Assembly: GCA_002842465.1 (NCBI GenBank)
Contig: PHDA01000011.1
Coordinates: forward strand, 1 to 64,000
Length of the DNA stretch: 64,000 nt
Direction of reading: 5' to 3'
DNA from: Bacteroidetes bacterium HGW-Bacteroidetes-7
GTDB taxonomy: Bacteria; Bacteroidota; Bacteroidia; Bacteroidales; UBA932
Below the pieces are notes generated by a model. It was given only the letters and a program-made list of their open reading frames with translations, made no database searches and had not been told where the DNA came from. Positions within the stretch are counted from its first letter, which is position 1. The number at the start of each line of letters is the position of its first letter. Position numbers and translations under genes: made by a program. Shown one piece after another: positions 15,515 through 23,632 of this stretch.

Positions 15515-16291
15515 ATGACCACTGTTACAATCACAAGCGACTGGAAAAATGGTGACTATTACCTGGGTGCTCTTAAGGGTGCCCTTCTCTCCTTAAGTTC
15601 CGATGTTCGTGTGGTCGATATTACAAATTCCATTCCGAGTTTTGATGTTTTACAGGAAATTTTCATATTAAAGAGCACTTTTCGCCATTTTCCAAAATCA
15701 ACCATTCACCTGATGGGTGTTATGAGTGAACCAAGGCCGGGTGTGCCCATGGTAATACTCTACGGAGAGGGTCACTATTTTGTTGGACTTAACGATGGGA
15801 GATTTTCTCTCCTCTTTAATTCTGCTCCCCCTATTTGTTTTGAGATTCTGAAGGGAAGAGAGAGCTCCGGTACATTCTCTTCGCTTGAGCTTTTCAGGGA
15901 GGCAGTGGATATAATTATTACAAATACCTTTGAAAAGAGGACAATAGCCTGTGATACTGTAAAAGAGACAGTTGCCGGTGTTGTAGGTGCTGCCGATACG
16001 ATTACCGGAAGGGTACTCTATTGTGACTCATTCGGAAATGCGGTAACAAATATCGAGAAGACACTTTTCGATTCAACCAGGAAAGGGAGGAATTTTACGA
16101 TTTTTGTTCAGGGTCCATACATGAAAATCACCAAGATTTCTAGAGGATATTACGATAGCAGGCCGGGTGAGGTTATTGCCCTGTTCAACTCCTTGGGATT
16201 ACTTGAAATTGCAGTTAATCAAGGTGATGTAACTATGCTTGAAAACCTTACTCCTTCATCTGAAATAAGGATAAAATTTTCAGACAGATAA
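15515..16291 (+). CDS. S-adenosyl-L-methionine hydrolase (SAM hydroxide adenosyltransferase, DUF62)
   Basis: A 258-residue member of the DUF62 family, the hydrolase relatives of fluorinase and chlorinase. These split SAM into adenosine and methionine with water. The N-terminal domain opens with TITSDWKNGDYYLGALKGAL, where the early aspartate binds ribose, and contains HLMGVMSEPRPG and the nearby VGLNDGRFSLL. The C-terminal domain includes ITGRVLYCDSFGNAVTNI. These are the usual motif positions. The biological use is unclear and may be control of the SAM pool. It precedes mazG by 46 bases, so a shared house-cleaning transcript is possible. Confidence 0.85.
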   Translation: MTTVTITSDWKNGDYYLGALKGALLSLSSDVRVVDITNSIPSFDVLQEIFILKSTFRHFPKSTIHLMGVMSEPRPGVPMVILYGEGHYFVGLNDGRFSLLFNSAPPICFEILKGRESSGTFSSLELFREAVDIIITNTFEKRTIACDTVKETVAGVVGAADTITGRVLYCDSFGNAVTNIEKTLFDSTRKGRNFTIFVQGPYMKITKISRGYYDSRPGEVIALFNSLGLLEIAVNQGDVTMLENLTPSSEIRIKFSDR

Positions 16292-16337
16292 ACAAATGGT
16301 TGGATATTAATACATTAAAAAATAAGAGATAAAAGAT

Positions 16338-17141
16338 ATGAGCAGAGAGAAGGCCGTTAAAAGTTTTGAAAAACTACTTGACATCATGGACAGACTCAGA
16401 ACTGAATGCCCATGGGACCGCGAACAAACCACCCAATCGCTAAGACCTCTCACAATAGAGGAGACCTATGAACTGAGTGATGCAATTCTTGCAGGAGATA
16501 ATTTCAATATAAGCAAGGAGTTGGGTGATCTTCTTTTGCACATTGTATTTTATGCAAAAATTGGCTCCGAAGAGGGAGCATTTAGCCTGGAAGATGTAAT
16601 TGAAAGGTTATGTGAAAAGCTAGTATACAGGCATCCACATGTCTTTTCTGAGAGAGAGGTTTCAGGGACAAAAGAGGTTATTCAAAACTGGGAAAGTCTT
16701 AAAAGTACAGAGAAAAACGGAAACAAAAGTCTTCTTTCAGGTGTACCTGCATCACTTCCTGCATTAATTAAAGCATATAGAATTCAGGATAAGGCAAGAG
16801 CTGTCGGTTTTGACTGGGATCAGAGGAGTCAGGTATGGCAAAAGGTGAGGGAAGAGATAAGCGAGTTTGAAGAGGAGGTTGAAAAGTCTGAGCTTTCTGG
16901 TGCCGAGGGGGGATATGGAGGGAGAGCCGAAGAGGAGTTTGGTGATCTATTGTTTTCTCTTGTTAATGCGGCAAGGTTATACAACATCAACCCTGATACT
17001 GCTCTTGAGATGACAAATAAAAAATTCATTAAAAGATTTGCCCATCTTGAGAAAATTGCAAAGGAGAAAGGCATTTCGCTTAAGGAGATGACACTTGAGG
17101 AGATGGATAATATATGGAATGAGGCTAAAAAACTTGATTAA
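16338..17141 (+). CDS. mazG: Nucleoside triphosphate pyrophosphohydrolase MazG
   Basis: MazG hydrolyses (d)NTPs to the monophosphate and PPi and helps remove non-canonical nucleotides. The 267-residue protein shows the two-lobed MazG layout. The N-terminal unit has CPWDREQTTQSLRPLTIEETYEL and KELGDLLLHIVFYA, with the metal-binding ExxE...ExxD pattern. The C-terminal unit has VREEISEFEEEV and EEFGDLLFSLVNAARL with the same pattern. Length is normal. The stop is 1 base before the likely start of the next gene, so the two are translationally linked. Confidence 0.95.
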   Translation: MSREKAVKSFEKLLDIMDRLRTECPWDREQTTQSLRPLTIEETYELSDAILAGDNFNISKELGDLLLHIVFYAKIGSEEGAFSLEDVIERLCEKLVYRHPHVFSEREVSGTKEVIQNWESLKSTEKNGNKSLLSGVPASLPALIKAYRIQDKARAVGFDWDQRSQVWQKVREEISEFEEEVEKSELSGAEGGYGGRAEEEFGDLLFSLVNAARLYNINPDTALEMTNKKFIKRFAHLEKIAKEKGISLKEMTLEEMDNIWNEAKKLD

Positions 17142-17142
17142 T

Positions 17143-17892
17143 ATGGAGGGGAAAACAGAGTTTGAGGCTGCAGCCTGGCAGGAGAGGAGTGAATTGCTTC
17201 TTGGTAAAGAGAGTTTGGAGAGGCTTAAGAAGACAAGTATTGCTGTTATTGGTCTTGGCGGTGTGGGTGCTTATGCTGCAGAGATGATCGCAAGAGCAGG
17301 AGTGGGAAGAATGGTCATACTTGATTCAGATGTAATAAATGAATCTAACATAAACCGACAACTGCTGGCCCTGAATAGTACAATGGGCAGGTCTAAGGCA
17401 ACTATCATGAGAGATAGGCTTTTGGACATAAATCCCCAACTTAAGATTTTTACAATTGATACATATCTTACCGAAGAGAATGTTGAAGAACTTTTAGGTA
17501 ATCAAAATGTTGATTTTATTATTGATGCAATAGATACATTATCTCCAAAAATTGCTCTTATCAAATTTGCAGTTAATGCAAAAATTCCCTTGGTGAGTTC
17601 AATGGGTGCGGGTGCCAAAACTGATGCAACCCAAATTAAAATTAAAGATATCTCAAAATCATTTAACTGCCCTCTTGCATATGTTTTAAGAAAAAAATTG
17701 AGAAAGGAGGGTATTTCAAAAGGTTTTAAGGTAGTCTTCTCAGAAGAGCTTCCTAATAATGAGGCAATAATACCGGTTGAGGAGCAAAACAAAAAATCCA
17801 GAGTAGGTACAATTTCGTACCTCCCTGCAGTTTTTGGCTGTATTGCAGCACAGGCTGCAATAACATCCATACTAGGAATTGACCGCCCCTGA
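17143..17892 (+). CDS. tcdA: TcdA-like E1 family protein (tRNA ct6A37 dehydratase)
   Basis: This 249-residue ThiF/E1-fold protein has the nucleotide-binding loop VIGLGGVGAYAAEMIARAGVG (about 34-54, written here in one 21-residue span only as its ends VIGLGG and RAGVG), DSDVINESNINRQ and DAIDTLSPK. TcdA (CsdL) uses ATP to cyclise t6A at position 37 of ANN-decoding tRNAs. The short length without a rhodanese or ubiquitin-like partner, and the downstream segment VSSMGAGAKTDATQIKIKDISKS, favour TcdA over ThiF or MoeB. The ATG at 17143 is preferred; in-frame ATGs at 17095 and 17119 would overlap mazG. Confidence 0.85.
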   Translation: MEGKTEFEAAAWQERSELLLGKESLERLKKTSIAVIGLGGVGAYAAEMIARAGVGRMVILDSDVINESNINRQLLALNSTMGRSKATIMRDRLLDINPQLKIFTIDTYLTEENVEELLGNQNVDFIIDAIDTLSPKIALIKFAVNAKIPLVSSMGAGAKTDATQIKIKDISKSFNCPLAYVLRKKLRKEGISKGFKVVFSEELPNNEAIIPVEEQNKKSRVGTISYLPAVFGCIAAQAAITSILGIDRP

Positions 17893-17917
17893 ACTACCCT
17901 CAGGAATGATTTTTTTG

Positions 17918-17925
17918 TATATTTG
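17918..17925 (+). promoter_or_regulatory. Probable promoter (-7) before the GNAT gene and hydrogenase locus
   Basis: TATATTTG matches TAnnTTTG, 31 bases before the ATG at 17956. Because the following genes overlap or are closely spaced, transcripts from here could run into the hydrogenase regulatory genes. Confidence 0.5.
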
Positions 17926-17955
17926 TAATGGATATCTAACCTAAACTAACTTCTG

Positions 17956-19086
17956 ATGAATTTTACCATAAAAGAGATTAGCACCTCTAAAGAGATTAAA
18001 GAGTTCGTAAAATTTCCACATAAACTTTATAAGTCTAGCAAACAGTATGTGCCGGTCCTTGATTCGGATGAAATAAGGGTACTCACAAAAAGCCCCTCTT
18101 TAGAATATTCAAAGATTAAACTTTGGCTTGCTGTTGCTTCAAATGGCGAAATTGTAGGCAGAATTGCCGGGATTTACAATCCAAGATCAAATGAATATCA
18201 TAACCAAAAACGTATTCGTTTCGGGTGGTTTGATCATATTGACAGCAAAGAGGTTGCCGGTTCTTTGCTTGCCTGCGTTGAGGAGTGGGGAAAAGAGATA
18301 GGAATGGAGCAGATTCACGGCCCTCTCGGGTTTAATACTTGGAATCGCCAGGGGACACTTACAGAAGGCTTTGAAAACACCCCTCCTGTCAACTGCCTAT
18401 ACAACTATCCATACTATTCTCATATCCTGGAGGAGTTGGGTTTTGAAAAGCAGGTTGAATGGATTCAGATAAAACTAAGAGCTGATGGTGGTGTTCCAGA
18501 TAAAATAAAGAGGATTAATCAGCTGTTATTAGAGAAACACAAACTTAGAATTCTTGATGTAGAGGAGATGAAGAGAGAGCCAAAGTATCTTAACAACTTC
18601 TTTAAAAGCTACAACCAAAGTTTTAGCAATATTGACAATTTTATCCCACTGACTGAAAGTGAAATCAATAAAATTGCGAAGGACTATTTTCCTAAATTAA
18701 GAAAAGAGCTTACTTGTATAATTGTTGATCAGCAAGACAATATTGCTGCTTTTGGCATCTGTTTTCCAAATCTCTCAAAATCATTTCAAAAGGCTAAAGG
18801 TAAGTTGTACCCTTTTGGAATATTCCATATCCTGAGGGAGTTCAAAAAATATGACACTATTGATTTGATGATTCTAGGCGCTGCCCCTGAATGGCAACAT
18901 AAAGGAATATCATCTATTTACCATACATTTATTGCAACCAATCTGGAGAGAGGGACAATAAAGTATGCAATTACAAATCCGCAGGCAGAGGATAACTCTG
19001 CTAATAAAGTGTGGGACAGATATGGTTATGAACCATATATGAGAAGAAAATGTTTTATAAAAGATATTGAATATGTTACTCAGTGA
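17956..19086 (+). CDS. GNAT-fold acyltransferase-like protein
   Basis: A 376-residue protein of the large GNAT-like type found across Bacteroidetes. An N-terminal half (FPHKLYKSSKQYVPVLDSDE, with LAVASNGEIVGRIAGIYNP as a GNAT-like beta sheet) is followed by a second GNAT-type core ending GAAPEWQHKGISSIYHTFI, where the Gln/Arg-rich acetyl-CoA loop is only loosely kept. The closing segment KVWDRYGYEPYMRRKCF is the usual C-terminal strand of GNAT enzymes. Substrate unknown. Its last 14 bases overlap the start of the DRTGG gene (ATG at 19073), so the two are coupled. Confidence 0.7.
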   Translation: MNFTIKEISTSKEIKEFVKFPHKLYKSSKQYVPVLDSDEIRVLTKSPSLEYSKIKLWLAVASNGEIVGRIAGIYNPRSNEYHNQKRIRFGWFDHIDSKEVAGSLLACVEEWGKEIGMEQIHGPLGFNTWNRQGTLTEGFENTPPVNCLYNYPYYSHILEELGFEKQVEWIQIKLRADGGVPDKIKRINQLLLEKHKLRILDVEEMKREPKYLNNFFKSYNQSFSNIDNFIPLTESEINKIAKDYFPKLRKELTCIIVDQQDNIAAFGICFPNLSKSFQKAKGKLYPFGIFHILREFKKYDTIDLMILGAAPEWQHKGISSIYHTFIATNLERGTIKYAITNPQAEDNSANKVWDRYGYEPYMRRKCFIKDIEYVTQ

Positions 19087-19417
19087 GATTTGTGGAATTG
19101 TAAGCGGAACAGTTGTTTCGGGAGAGAGCCGGCTTAATCAAAAGGCTGAGTATGCCTTTGCTTCAGATCTTATGAGTGATGTACTCACTCTCAAGGTTGA
19201 CCATTTTATACTTATTACAGGTCTGGCAAATGTACAGTCTGTTCGCACCGCCGAAATGTCGGATGCTCCATATTTACTTCTATGCAGAGGTAAAGAGGTA
19301 AGTGAAGATATGCTAAAATTAGCCATTGAGAATAATATTCTTATTATTAAAAGCCCTTTCTCTATGTTTAAATGTGCTGGGCTTCTTTATAGTGCGGGAA
19401 TAAAACCGGTTTATTAG
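19073..19417 (+). CDS. DRTGG-domain protein A
   Basis: This 114-residue protein consists almost entirely of a DRTGG domain, a small regulatory fold first named in phosphotransacetylase- and HPr-kinase-like proteins. Characteristic are the central AEYAFASDLMSDVLTL, then LANVQSVRTAEMSDAPYLLLCRGKEV and NNILIIKSPFSMFKCAGLLY. No catalytic residues are evident, and ligand binding is assumed. A second, clearly related copy is encoded at 21209-21541. The start at 19073 overlaps the end of the GNAT gene by 14 bases. It is the first of the signalling genes upstream of hydBAC. Confidence 0.8.
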   Translation: MLLSEICGIVSGTVVSGESRLNQKAEYAFASDLMSDVLTLKVDHFILITGLANVQSVRTAEMSDAPYLLLCRGKEVSEDMLKLAIENNILIIKSPFSMFKCAGLLYSAGIKPVY

Positions 19418-19418
19418 T

Positions 19419-19832
19419 ATGCATTTTGAATACAAGGTAGAGGGAGGAGATTTTACACTGGCAGGATATGCCTCGTCTCAGATAAAAAAGACACTAAAGC
19501 AGCTGGGGGTTGATCCTGCCGTAATTAAAAGGGTCGTCGTTGCTTTATATGAAGCGGAGGTTAATATTGTTGCCCATGCTTACAGAGGTGTCATCAATGC
19601 AGATATTCAGCCAGGAGGTATCACATTAATTCTGGTAGATGAAGGCCCAGGTATCCCGGATGTAGAGATGGCAATGAAAAAGGGTTTTTCAACCGCCTCG
19701 CCTCAGGTAAGAGAGATGGGTTTTGGAGCAGGAATGGGACTGCCCAATATCAGCGAAAATGCCGACTCTCTTTCGATAGAGACAGAGGTTGGCAGTGGAA
19801 CTACTTTAACAATAGTGATTAACTTTAAATAG
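19419..19832 (+). CDS. RsbW/SpoIIAB-like ATP-binding protein (HATPase A)
   Basis: This 137-residue GHKL ATPase domain has no kinase dimerisation helix. The N-box is YEAEVNI (E45, N49), the G1 box DEGPGI (74-79) and the G2 box GFGAGMG (102-108). This is the layout of anti-sigma-factor serine kinases such as SpoIIAB/RsbW or RsbT. It starts 2 bases after the DRTGG A gene. No anti-anti-sigma or sigma factor gene lies next to it, so its phospho-partner is unknown. In this context a role in hydrogenase regulation is likely. Confidence 0.85.
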   Translation: MHFEYKVEGGDFTLAGYASSQIKKTLKQLGVDPAVIKRVVVALYEAEVNIVAHAYRGVINADIQPGGITLILVDEGPGIPDVEMAMKKGFSTASPQVREMGFGAGMGLPNISENADSLSIETEVGSGTTLTIVINFK

Positions 19833-19858
19833 TTTGTTTTAATTTAAAATAAAACAAT

Positions 19859-21196
19859 TTGAATATCAAGCACTCAACATACCATAGGGCTCTGGAAATT
19901 ACAGAAAACATCTGTATAGGGTGTTCACATTGTATAAAAGTTTGCCCGACAGAAGCTTTAAGAGTTTTCGGGGGAAAAGCTGGTATACATGCAGATTGGT
20001 GCATAGATTGTGGTGAGTGTTACAGAGTATGCCCTACAAGAGCAATAAGGGTAATGGATGATGATTTTAACAAGATTTTCGACTATAAGCACCGTGTTTT
20101 GCTGGTTCCTTCAGTGTTCTTTGCGCAGTTCAGCGAATCTGTTCCCAGAGAGTCAATTTATAATATTATTGGTGAATTAGGGTTTACAGAGGTGTGTGCC
20201 GTTGAACAGAGTGTTGACTCACTTATTGATGAAATCAACGAGTATGTGAAGATTGAAGAAAAACCTGTAATATCATCCTTTTGCCCTGCTGTAATCAGAC
20301 TAATACAGGTGAGGTTTCCATCGCTGGTAGATCATATTATGAAGCTGCTTCCTCCTATTGAAATTACTGCTCAGTATTACAAGAAGAGATTTGAAAGGGA
20401 TGGGATATCAGATAATGATTACGGGATCTTCTATCTCACACCCTGCATCGGTAAGATAGCTGCAGTTAAATCACCTGTTGGGGGTTATACATCTCCCATA
20501 CATGGAGTGCTTAACATGGACTATTTTTACAATAAGGTATATCTTGCATACAAACAGAGAATCCCAATAACAAAAACTATTATCATAAACAGTGAGCTCT
20601 CATCTAAAGGAGTTCTTTTTCCCACAACAGGAGGTGAATCTTCTCATATTAAGGGCAAAACGCTTGCGATTGACGGAATGAAAAACGTGATCGATTTTTT
20701 GGAGATGCTCGAAAATGAGGAGATAAAGAATGTTGATTTCCTGGAGATCAGGGCTTGTGATGAATCGTGTGCCGGTGGAATTCTTTCTCATCGCAACCGA
20801 TTTCTGACAGCCGACAGTCTCAGGAGTATTGCCTCTAAAATTCCTGATACTCACAATCTTGTGGATAAGTACAAAAACTATTGTTCTGCAGTGGTTCATA
20901 TGGACAAAATTGAACCCCGTTCAATGGTCAAATATGACAGAGACATCGAGATTGCTATTAAAAAAATGGAGAATGCCCGCGAACTCAAGTTAATGTTTCC
21001 GGGAATTGATTGCGGTGCATGCGGTGCTCCCAGCTGTGAAGCCCTTGCAGAGGATGTGGTAAGGGGTCAGGCAGACATAAATGCTTGTATTTTCCTCAGG
21101 ACGATTTTTGAGAAAAGGGGTGAAATCACAATCAAAGAGGCTATTAAGATAATGGAAGAGATATGGGGCAAGGAGAGATTTGATAAAAATGATTAA
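19859..21196 (+). CDS. [FeFe]-hydrogenase-like iron-sulfur protein, probable sensor
   Basis: A 445-residue protein with four parts. Residues 19-29 and 48-58 hold two [4Fe-4S] ferredoxin motifs (CxxCxxCxxxC twice). Residues about 80-345 are an H-cluster-type domain. C385, C388, C393 and C410 form a further [4Fe-4S] site (DCGACGAPSCEALAEDV). The hydrogenase motifs are reduced: SFCPA at 140-144 (catalytic enzymes have SCCPA), TPCIGK at 195-200, and ACDESCAGG at 299-307. All four cysteines that bind the cubane of the H-cluster are kept (142, 196, 300, 304), but the proton-relay cysteine is Phe141. It probably senses H2 or redox state rather than making H2. The frame starts at a TTG, since no ATG is available. 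Confidence 0.8.
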   Translation: MNIKHSTYHRALEITENICIGCSHCIKVCPTEALRVFGGKAGIHADWCIDCGECYRVCPTRAIRVMDDDFNKIFDYKHRVLLVPSVFFAQFSESVPRESIYNIIGELGFTEVCAVEQSVDSLIDEINEYVKIEEKPVISSFCPAVIRLIQVRFPSLVDHIMKLLPPIEITAQYYKKRFERDGISDNDYGIFYLTPCIGKIAAVKSPVGGYTSPIHGVLNMDYFYNKVYLAYKQRIPITKTIIINSELSSKGVLFPTTGGESSHIKGKTLAIDGMKNVIDFLEMLENEEIKNVDFLEIRACDESCAGGILSHRNRFLTADSLRSIASKIPDTHNLVDKYKNYCSAVVHMDKIEPRSMVKYDRDIEIAIKKMENARELKLMFPGIDCGACGAPSCEALAEDVVRGQADINACIFLRTIFEKRGEITIKEAIKIMEEIWGKERFDKND

Positions 21197-21208
21197 ATAT
21201 TTAAAATA

Positions 21209-21541
21209 ATGAAACTTAGAGAGATTAAAGAGAGCTTAAACCTTAAAGTGTATTTGGGTGAAGAGTTATTAGATAGAGAGGTAACAGGTGGTTACGCTTC
21301 TGACCTGCTATCAGATGTAATGGGCCATGCTTCTGAAGGAGAATTGTGGATAACGCTTCAGACTCACAAAAATGTGGTTGGTGTAGCTTCTCTGAAAGAT
21401 TTGTCAGCCATAATTCTAGTAAAGGGATTTACTCCCGAAAAAGATACTCTGGAGCTAGCCGAAAATGAAAGTATTCCGGTTCTGGGGACAGATATGCAGA
21501 CATTCGAGTTTTGTGGAATTTTATATAACCTTTTGAAATAA
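21209..21541 (+). CDS. DRTGG-domain protein B
   Basis: A 110-residue DRTGG-domain protein, paralogous to the one at 19073-19417. It keeps GGYASDLLSDVMGHA, LQTHKNVVGVASLKDLSAIILVKG and a closing IPVLGTDMQTFEFCGILYNLLK that lines up with SPFSMFKCAGLLY of copy A. It starts 12 bases after the [FeFe]-hydrogenase-like gene. Two DRTGG proteins in one locus suggest a heterodimer or two steps in one signalling chain. Confidence 0.8.
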   Translation: MKLREIKESLNLKVYLGEELLDREVTGGYASDLLSDVMGHASEGELWITLQTHKNVVGVASLKDLSAIILVKGFTPEKDTLELAENESIPVLGTDMQTFEFCGILYNLLK

Positions 21542-21560
21542 GGGTCAACTTATAATTTCT

Positions 21561-22268
21561 GTGAAAGCCGATCTTCACATTCACTCCCTGTTGTCGCCCT
21601 GCGGTGACATTGAGATGACACCTTTTAACATTGTAGCAAAGGCGTTGGAAAAGGGCTTGTCTGTGATTGGAATTACAGACCATAACTCAACACTTCAATG
21701 TGAAGAGGTTGTTAGAATTGCCTCACGGGAAGGTCTTTTTGTTCTTTGCGGGGCAGAAATAACAACAAAAGAAGAAGTTCATGTGCTGGCTTTTGTTGAA
21801 GGTTCAGATAACCTTAATAAATTGCAAGAATATCTAAATAAACATTTACCTCATGTGCCAAATAATCCGGATGTATTTGGTTATCAACTTGTAGTAAATG
21901 AAAAAGAGGAGGTTCTCTATCAGGAAGAAAATCTGCTTATTAGTGCGCTGGACCAGACAATTGAAGAGGTTGAGCAGTTTATCAACTCTCTAAATGGGAT
22001 CTTTATTCCGGCACACATTGACAAAAAACAGAACTCTGTAATGAGTCAACTTGGATTCATGCCTCCCGGACTAAGAGCAGATGCCCTTGAATTGTCTCCC
22101 GGTACAGATGATCATGCATTTAGAACAAAAAATAAATACCTCAGTTCATTCAATCTGATCCACTCCTCTGATGCTCATTATCCTGAAGACATTGGAAGGG
22201 TTTTTACTGATCTTCCCATTACAGATCTCTCATTTGATACCGTAAGAAGTGCTCTAAAAAATAATTGA
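21561..22268 (+). CDS. PHP-domain metal-dependent phosphoesterase
   Basis: This 235-residue PHP-family protein has the metal-binding motifs DLHIHS (4-9), GITDHNS (37-43), an internal CGAEITTKEEVHVLAF and a late SSDAHYPEDIG. Members hydrolyse phosphoesters (nucleotides or small phosphates) with two or three metal ions. Start is GTG at 21561: the frame has no ATG before the first motif. In this operon it may hydrolyse a signalling nucleotide or reverse a phosphorylation, which is inference only. Confidence 0.85.
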   Translation: MKADLHIHSLLSPCGDIEMTPFNIVAKALEKGLSVIGITDHNSTLQCEEVVRIASREGLFVLCGAEITTKEEVHVLAFVEGSDNLNKLQEYLNKHLPHVPNNPDVFGYQLVVNEKEEVLYQEENLLISALDQTIEEVEQFINSLNGIFIPAHIDKKQNSVMSQLGFMPPGLRADALELSPGTDDHAFRTKNKYLSSFNLIHSSDAHYPEDIGRVFTDLPITDLSFDTVRSALKNN

Positions 22269-22270
22269 AA

Positions 22271-22822
22271 ATGAACGAAATATCTCTGCATATAATTGAT
22301 ATCATACAGAATTCCCTATCTGCCGGAGCTTCGATAATTCGTGTTATAATTGATGAGTGTCTTTCTGAAAATTTGCTCTCTGTTACAATAGTTGACAACG
22401 GAAAAGGGATGACACAAGAGCAGGTAGAGAGGCTTGATGATCCCTTTTTTACATCCAGAACAACCAGAAGGGTTGGAATGGGAATTCCTCTCTTCAGGCA
22501 ATCGGCAGAACAGAGTGGAGGAGATCTTCTGGTCACCTCTGAGCCGGGAGTAGGGACAACTGTCCAAGCGAGGTTTTTGAATGATCATATTGACAGACCT
22601 CCGTTGGGAGATATTGCCAACACTATGGTGCTAATGATCTCTGCAAATCCGGAAAAAGATTTTGTGTTTGAATATATTTACAATTCACAGAGTTATGTCT
22701 TTGATACAGTTGAAGTTAAAGCGGTTCTTGAAGAGCTGCCACTTAACGACCCTGCAGTTATAAGAATGCTCACTGAAATGATTGCTGAGAACATCAGAGA
22801 TTTAAAAACTCAGTCTGATTAA
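22271..22822 (+). CDS. Histidine-kinase-like ATPase domain protein (HATPase B)
   Basis: This 183-residue protein has a GHKL ATPase domain at about 1-110. HIIDIIQNSLSAGAS is the N-box (N14), VDNGKGM the G1 box, DDPFFTSRTTRRVGMGIPLF the F and G2 boxes, and SGGDLLVTSEPGVGTTVQARF the closing strands. There is no phosphorylated histidine helix. The C-terminal 70 residues are of unknown fold. The ATG at 22271 is taken as start, 2 bases after the PHP stop. Together with HATPase A the locus encodes two lone ATPase domains, each following a DRTGG gene. Confidence 0.85.
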   Translation: MNEISLHIIDIIQNSLSAGASIIRVIIDECLSENLLSVTIVDNGKGMTQEQVERLDDPFFTSRTTRRVGMGIPLFRQSAEQSGGDLLVTSEPGVGTTVQARFLNDHIDRPPLGDIANTMVLMISANPEKDFVFEYIYNSQSYVFDTVEVKAVLEELPLNDPAVIRMLTEMIAENIRDLKTQSD

Positions 22823-22824
22823 CC

Positions 22825-23517
22825 ATGAAAAAGTTTAAGAAAATTGTCTTCCTTACCGGAGCAGGCGTTAGTGCCGACAGCGGTCTGGAAACGTTCCGCG
22901 CGTCCGAAGGTCTGTGGGCAAAACATAAAATTGAAGATGTATGTACTCCTGAAGCTCTTGAGAGAAATCCTGAACAAGTTTTGGAATTTTATAACGCAAG
23001 AAGACGTCAGTTAAAGGGAGTTGAGCCAAACAGTGGCCACTTTGCTATTGCTAAGCTGGAGAGATTTTTCGATGTTGAAATCATCACTCAAAATGTGGAT
23101 AATCTTCACGAAAGGGCAGGTTCGGCAAGAATTTTGCATATGCACGGCGAATTGAACAAGTGCAGAAGTATGAAAGATAGTTCATATATTTGCACCGTAG
23201 AAGGGGATTTGAATGTGGGTGATTTGTGTCCTTTTGGCGGTCAGTTAAGACCCCATATTGTGTTCTTTGGAGAGCAGGTGCCACTGATGGAGAGGGCAAT
23301 CGAGATAATTTCGACTGCAGATATAGTAGTCGTTGCCGGAACTTCACTGGTTGTTTATCCTGCAGCTGGGCTGGTCAGATATGCCCCTAAAGGGGCAGTA
23401 ATCTATGTTATTGATCCTGATCAAGTTGATATTGGAGAGAAAAGTGTAAAATATATCAGAAAACGATTCGCAATCGGAATGCCGCAATTAGCTGACGAAC
23501 TGATAAATATATGTTGA
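22825..23517 (+). CDS. cobB: SIR2-family NAD-dependent protein deacylase (CobB type)
   Basis: A 230-residue sirtuin that removes acyl groups from lysine while consuming NAD+. It has GAGVSADSGLETFR (12-25), QNVD (89-92), the catalytic H107 in LHMHGEL, and GTSLVVYPAAG. Y56-N-A-R59 is the YxxR signature of class III (SIRT5-like) enzymes that prefer succinyl or malonyl groups. The zinc-ribbon cysteines are largely missing (C113, C123 and C135 are scattered), as in other Bacteroidetes homologues. It starts 2 bases after HATPase B and lies directly before the hydrogenase structural genes. Confidence 0.9.
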   Translation: MKKFKKIVFLTGAGVSADSGLETFRASEGLWAKHKIEDVCTPEALERNPEQVLEFYNARRRQLKGVEPNSGHFAIAKLERFFDVEIITQNVDNLHERAGSARILHMHGELNKCRSMKDSSYICTVEGDLNVGDLCPFGGQLRPHIVFFGEQVPLMERAIEIISTADIVVVAGTSLVVYPAAGLVRYAPKGAVIYVIDPDQVDIGEKSVKYIRKRFAIGMPQLADELINIC

Positions 23518-23540
23518 TAAGAAAATTGTAGTTTCAATTG

Positions 23541-23556
23541 TTAACTTTTTGGTTAA
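23541..23556. promoter_or_regulatory. Palindrome in the leader before the hydrogenase structural genes
   Basis: TTAAC-N6-GTTAA forms an imperfectly extended palindrome in the 115-base gap upstream of the [2Fe-2S] gene. The left half reads TTGTTAAC, like half of a Rex site, but the right half is not the matching inverted half. A -7 element is not clear: TATTTTTTG at 23557-23565 has one base too many. Confidence 0.25.
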
Positions 23557-23632
23557 TATTTTTTGAAATTAGCCCTTTTATTAATATTTTTACCGCCCAA
23601 ACCAGGATTTAAAACCAATTCAAAATATAATT

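Noticed and set aside
23541-23556. A true Rex operator in front of hydBAC
   Set aside because: Only the left half resembles TTGTTAA. The right half is TTGGTTAA in direct, not inverted, orientation. It is kept only as a weak palindrome.
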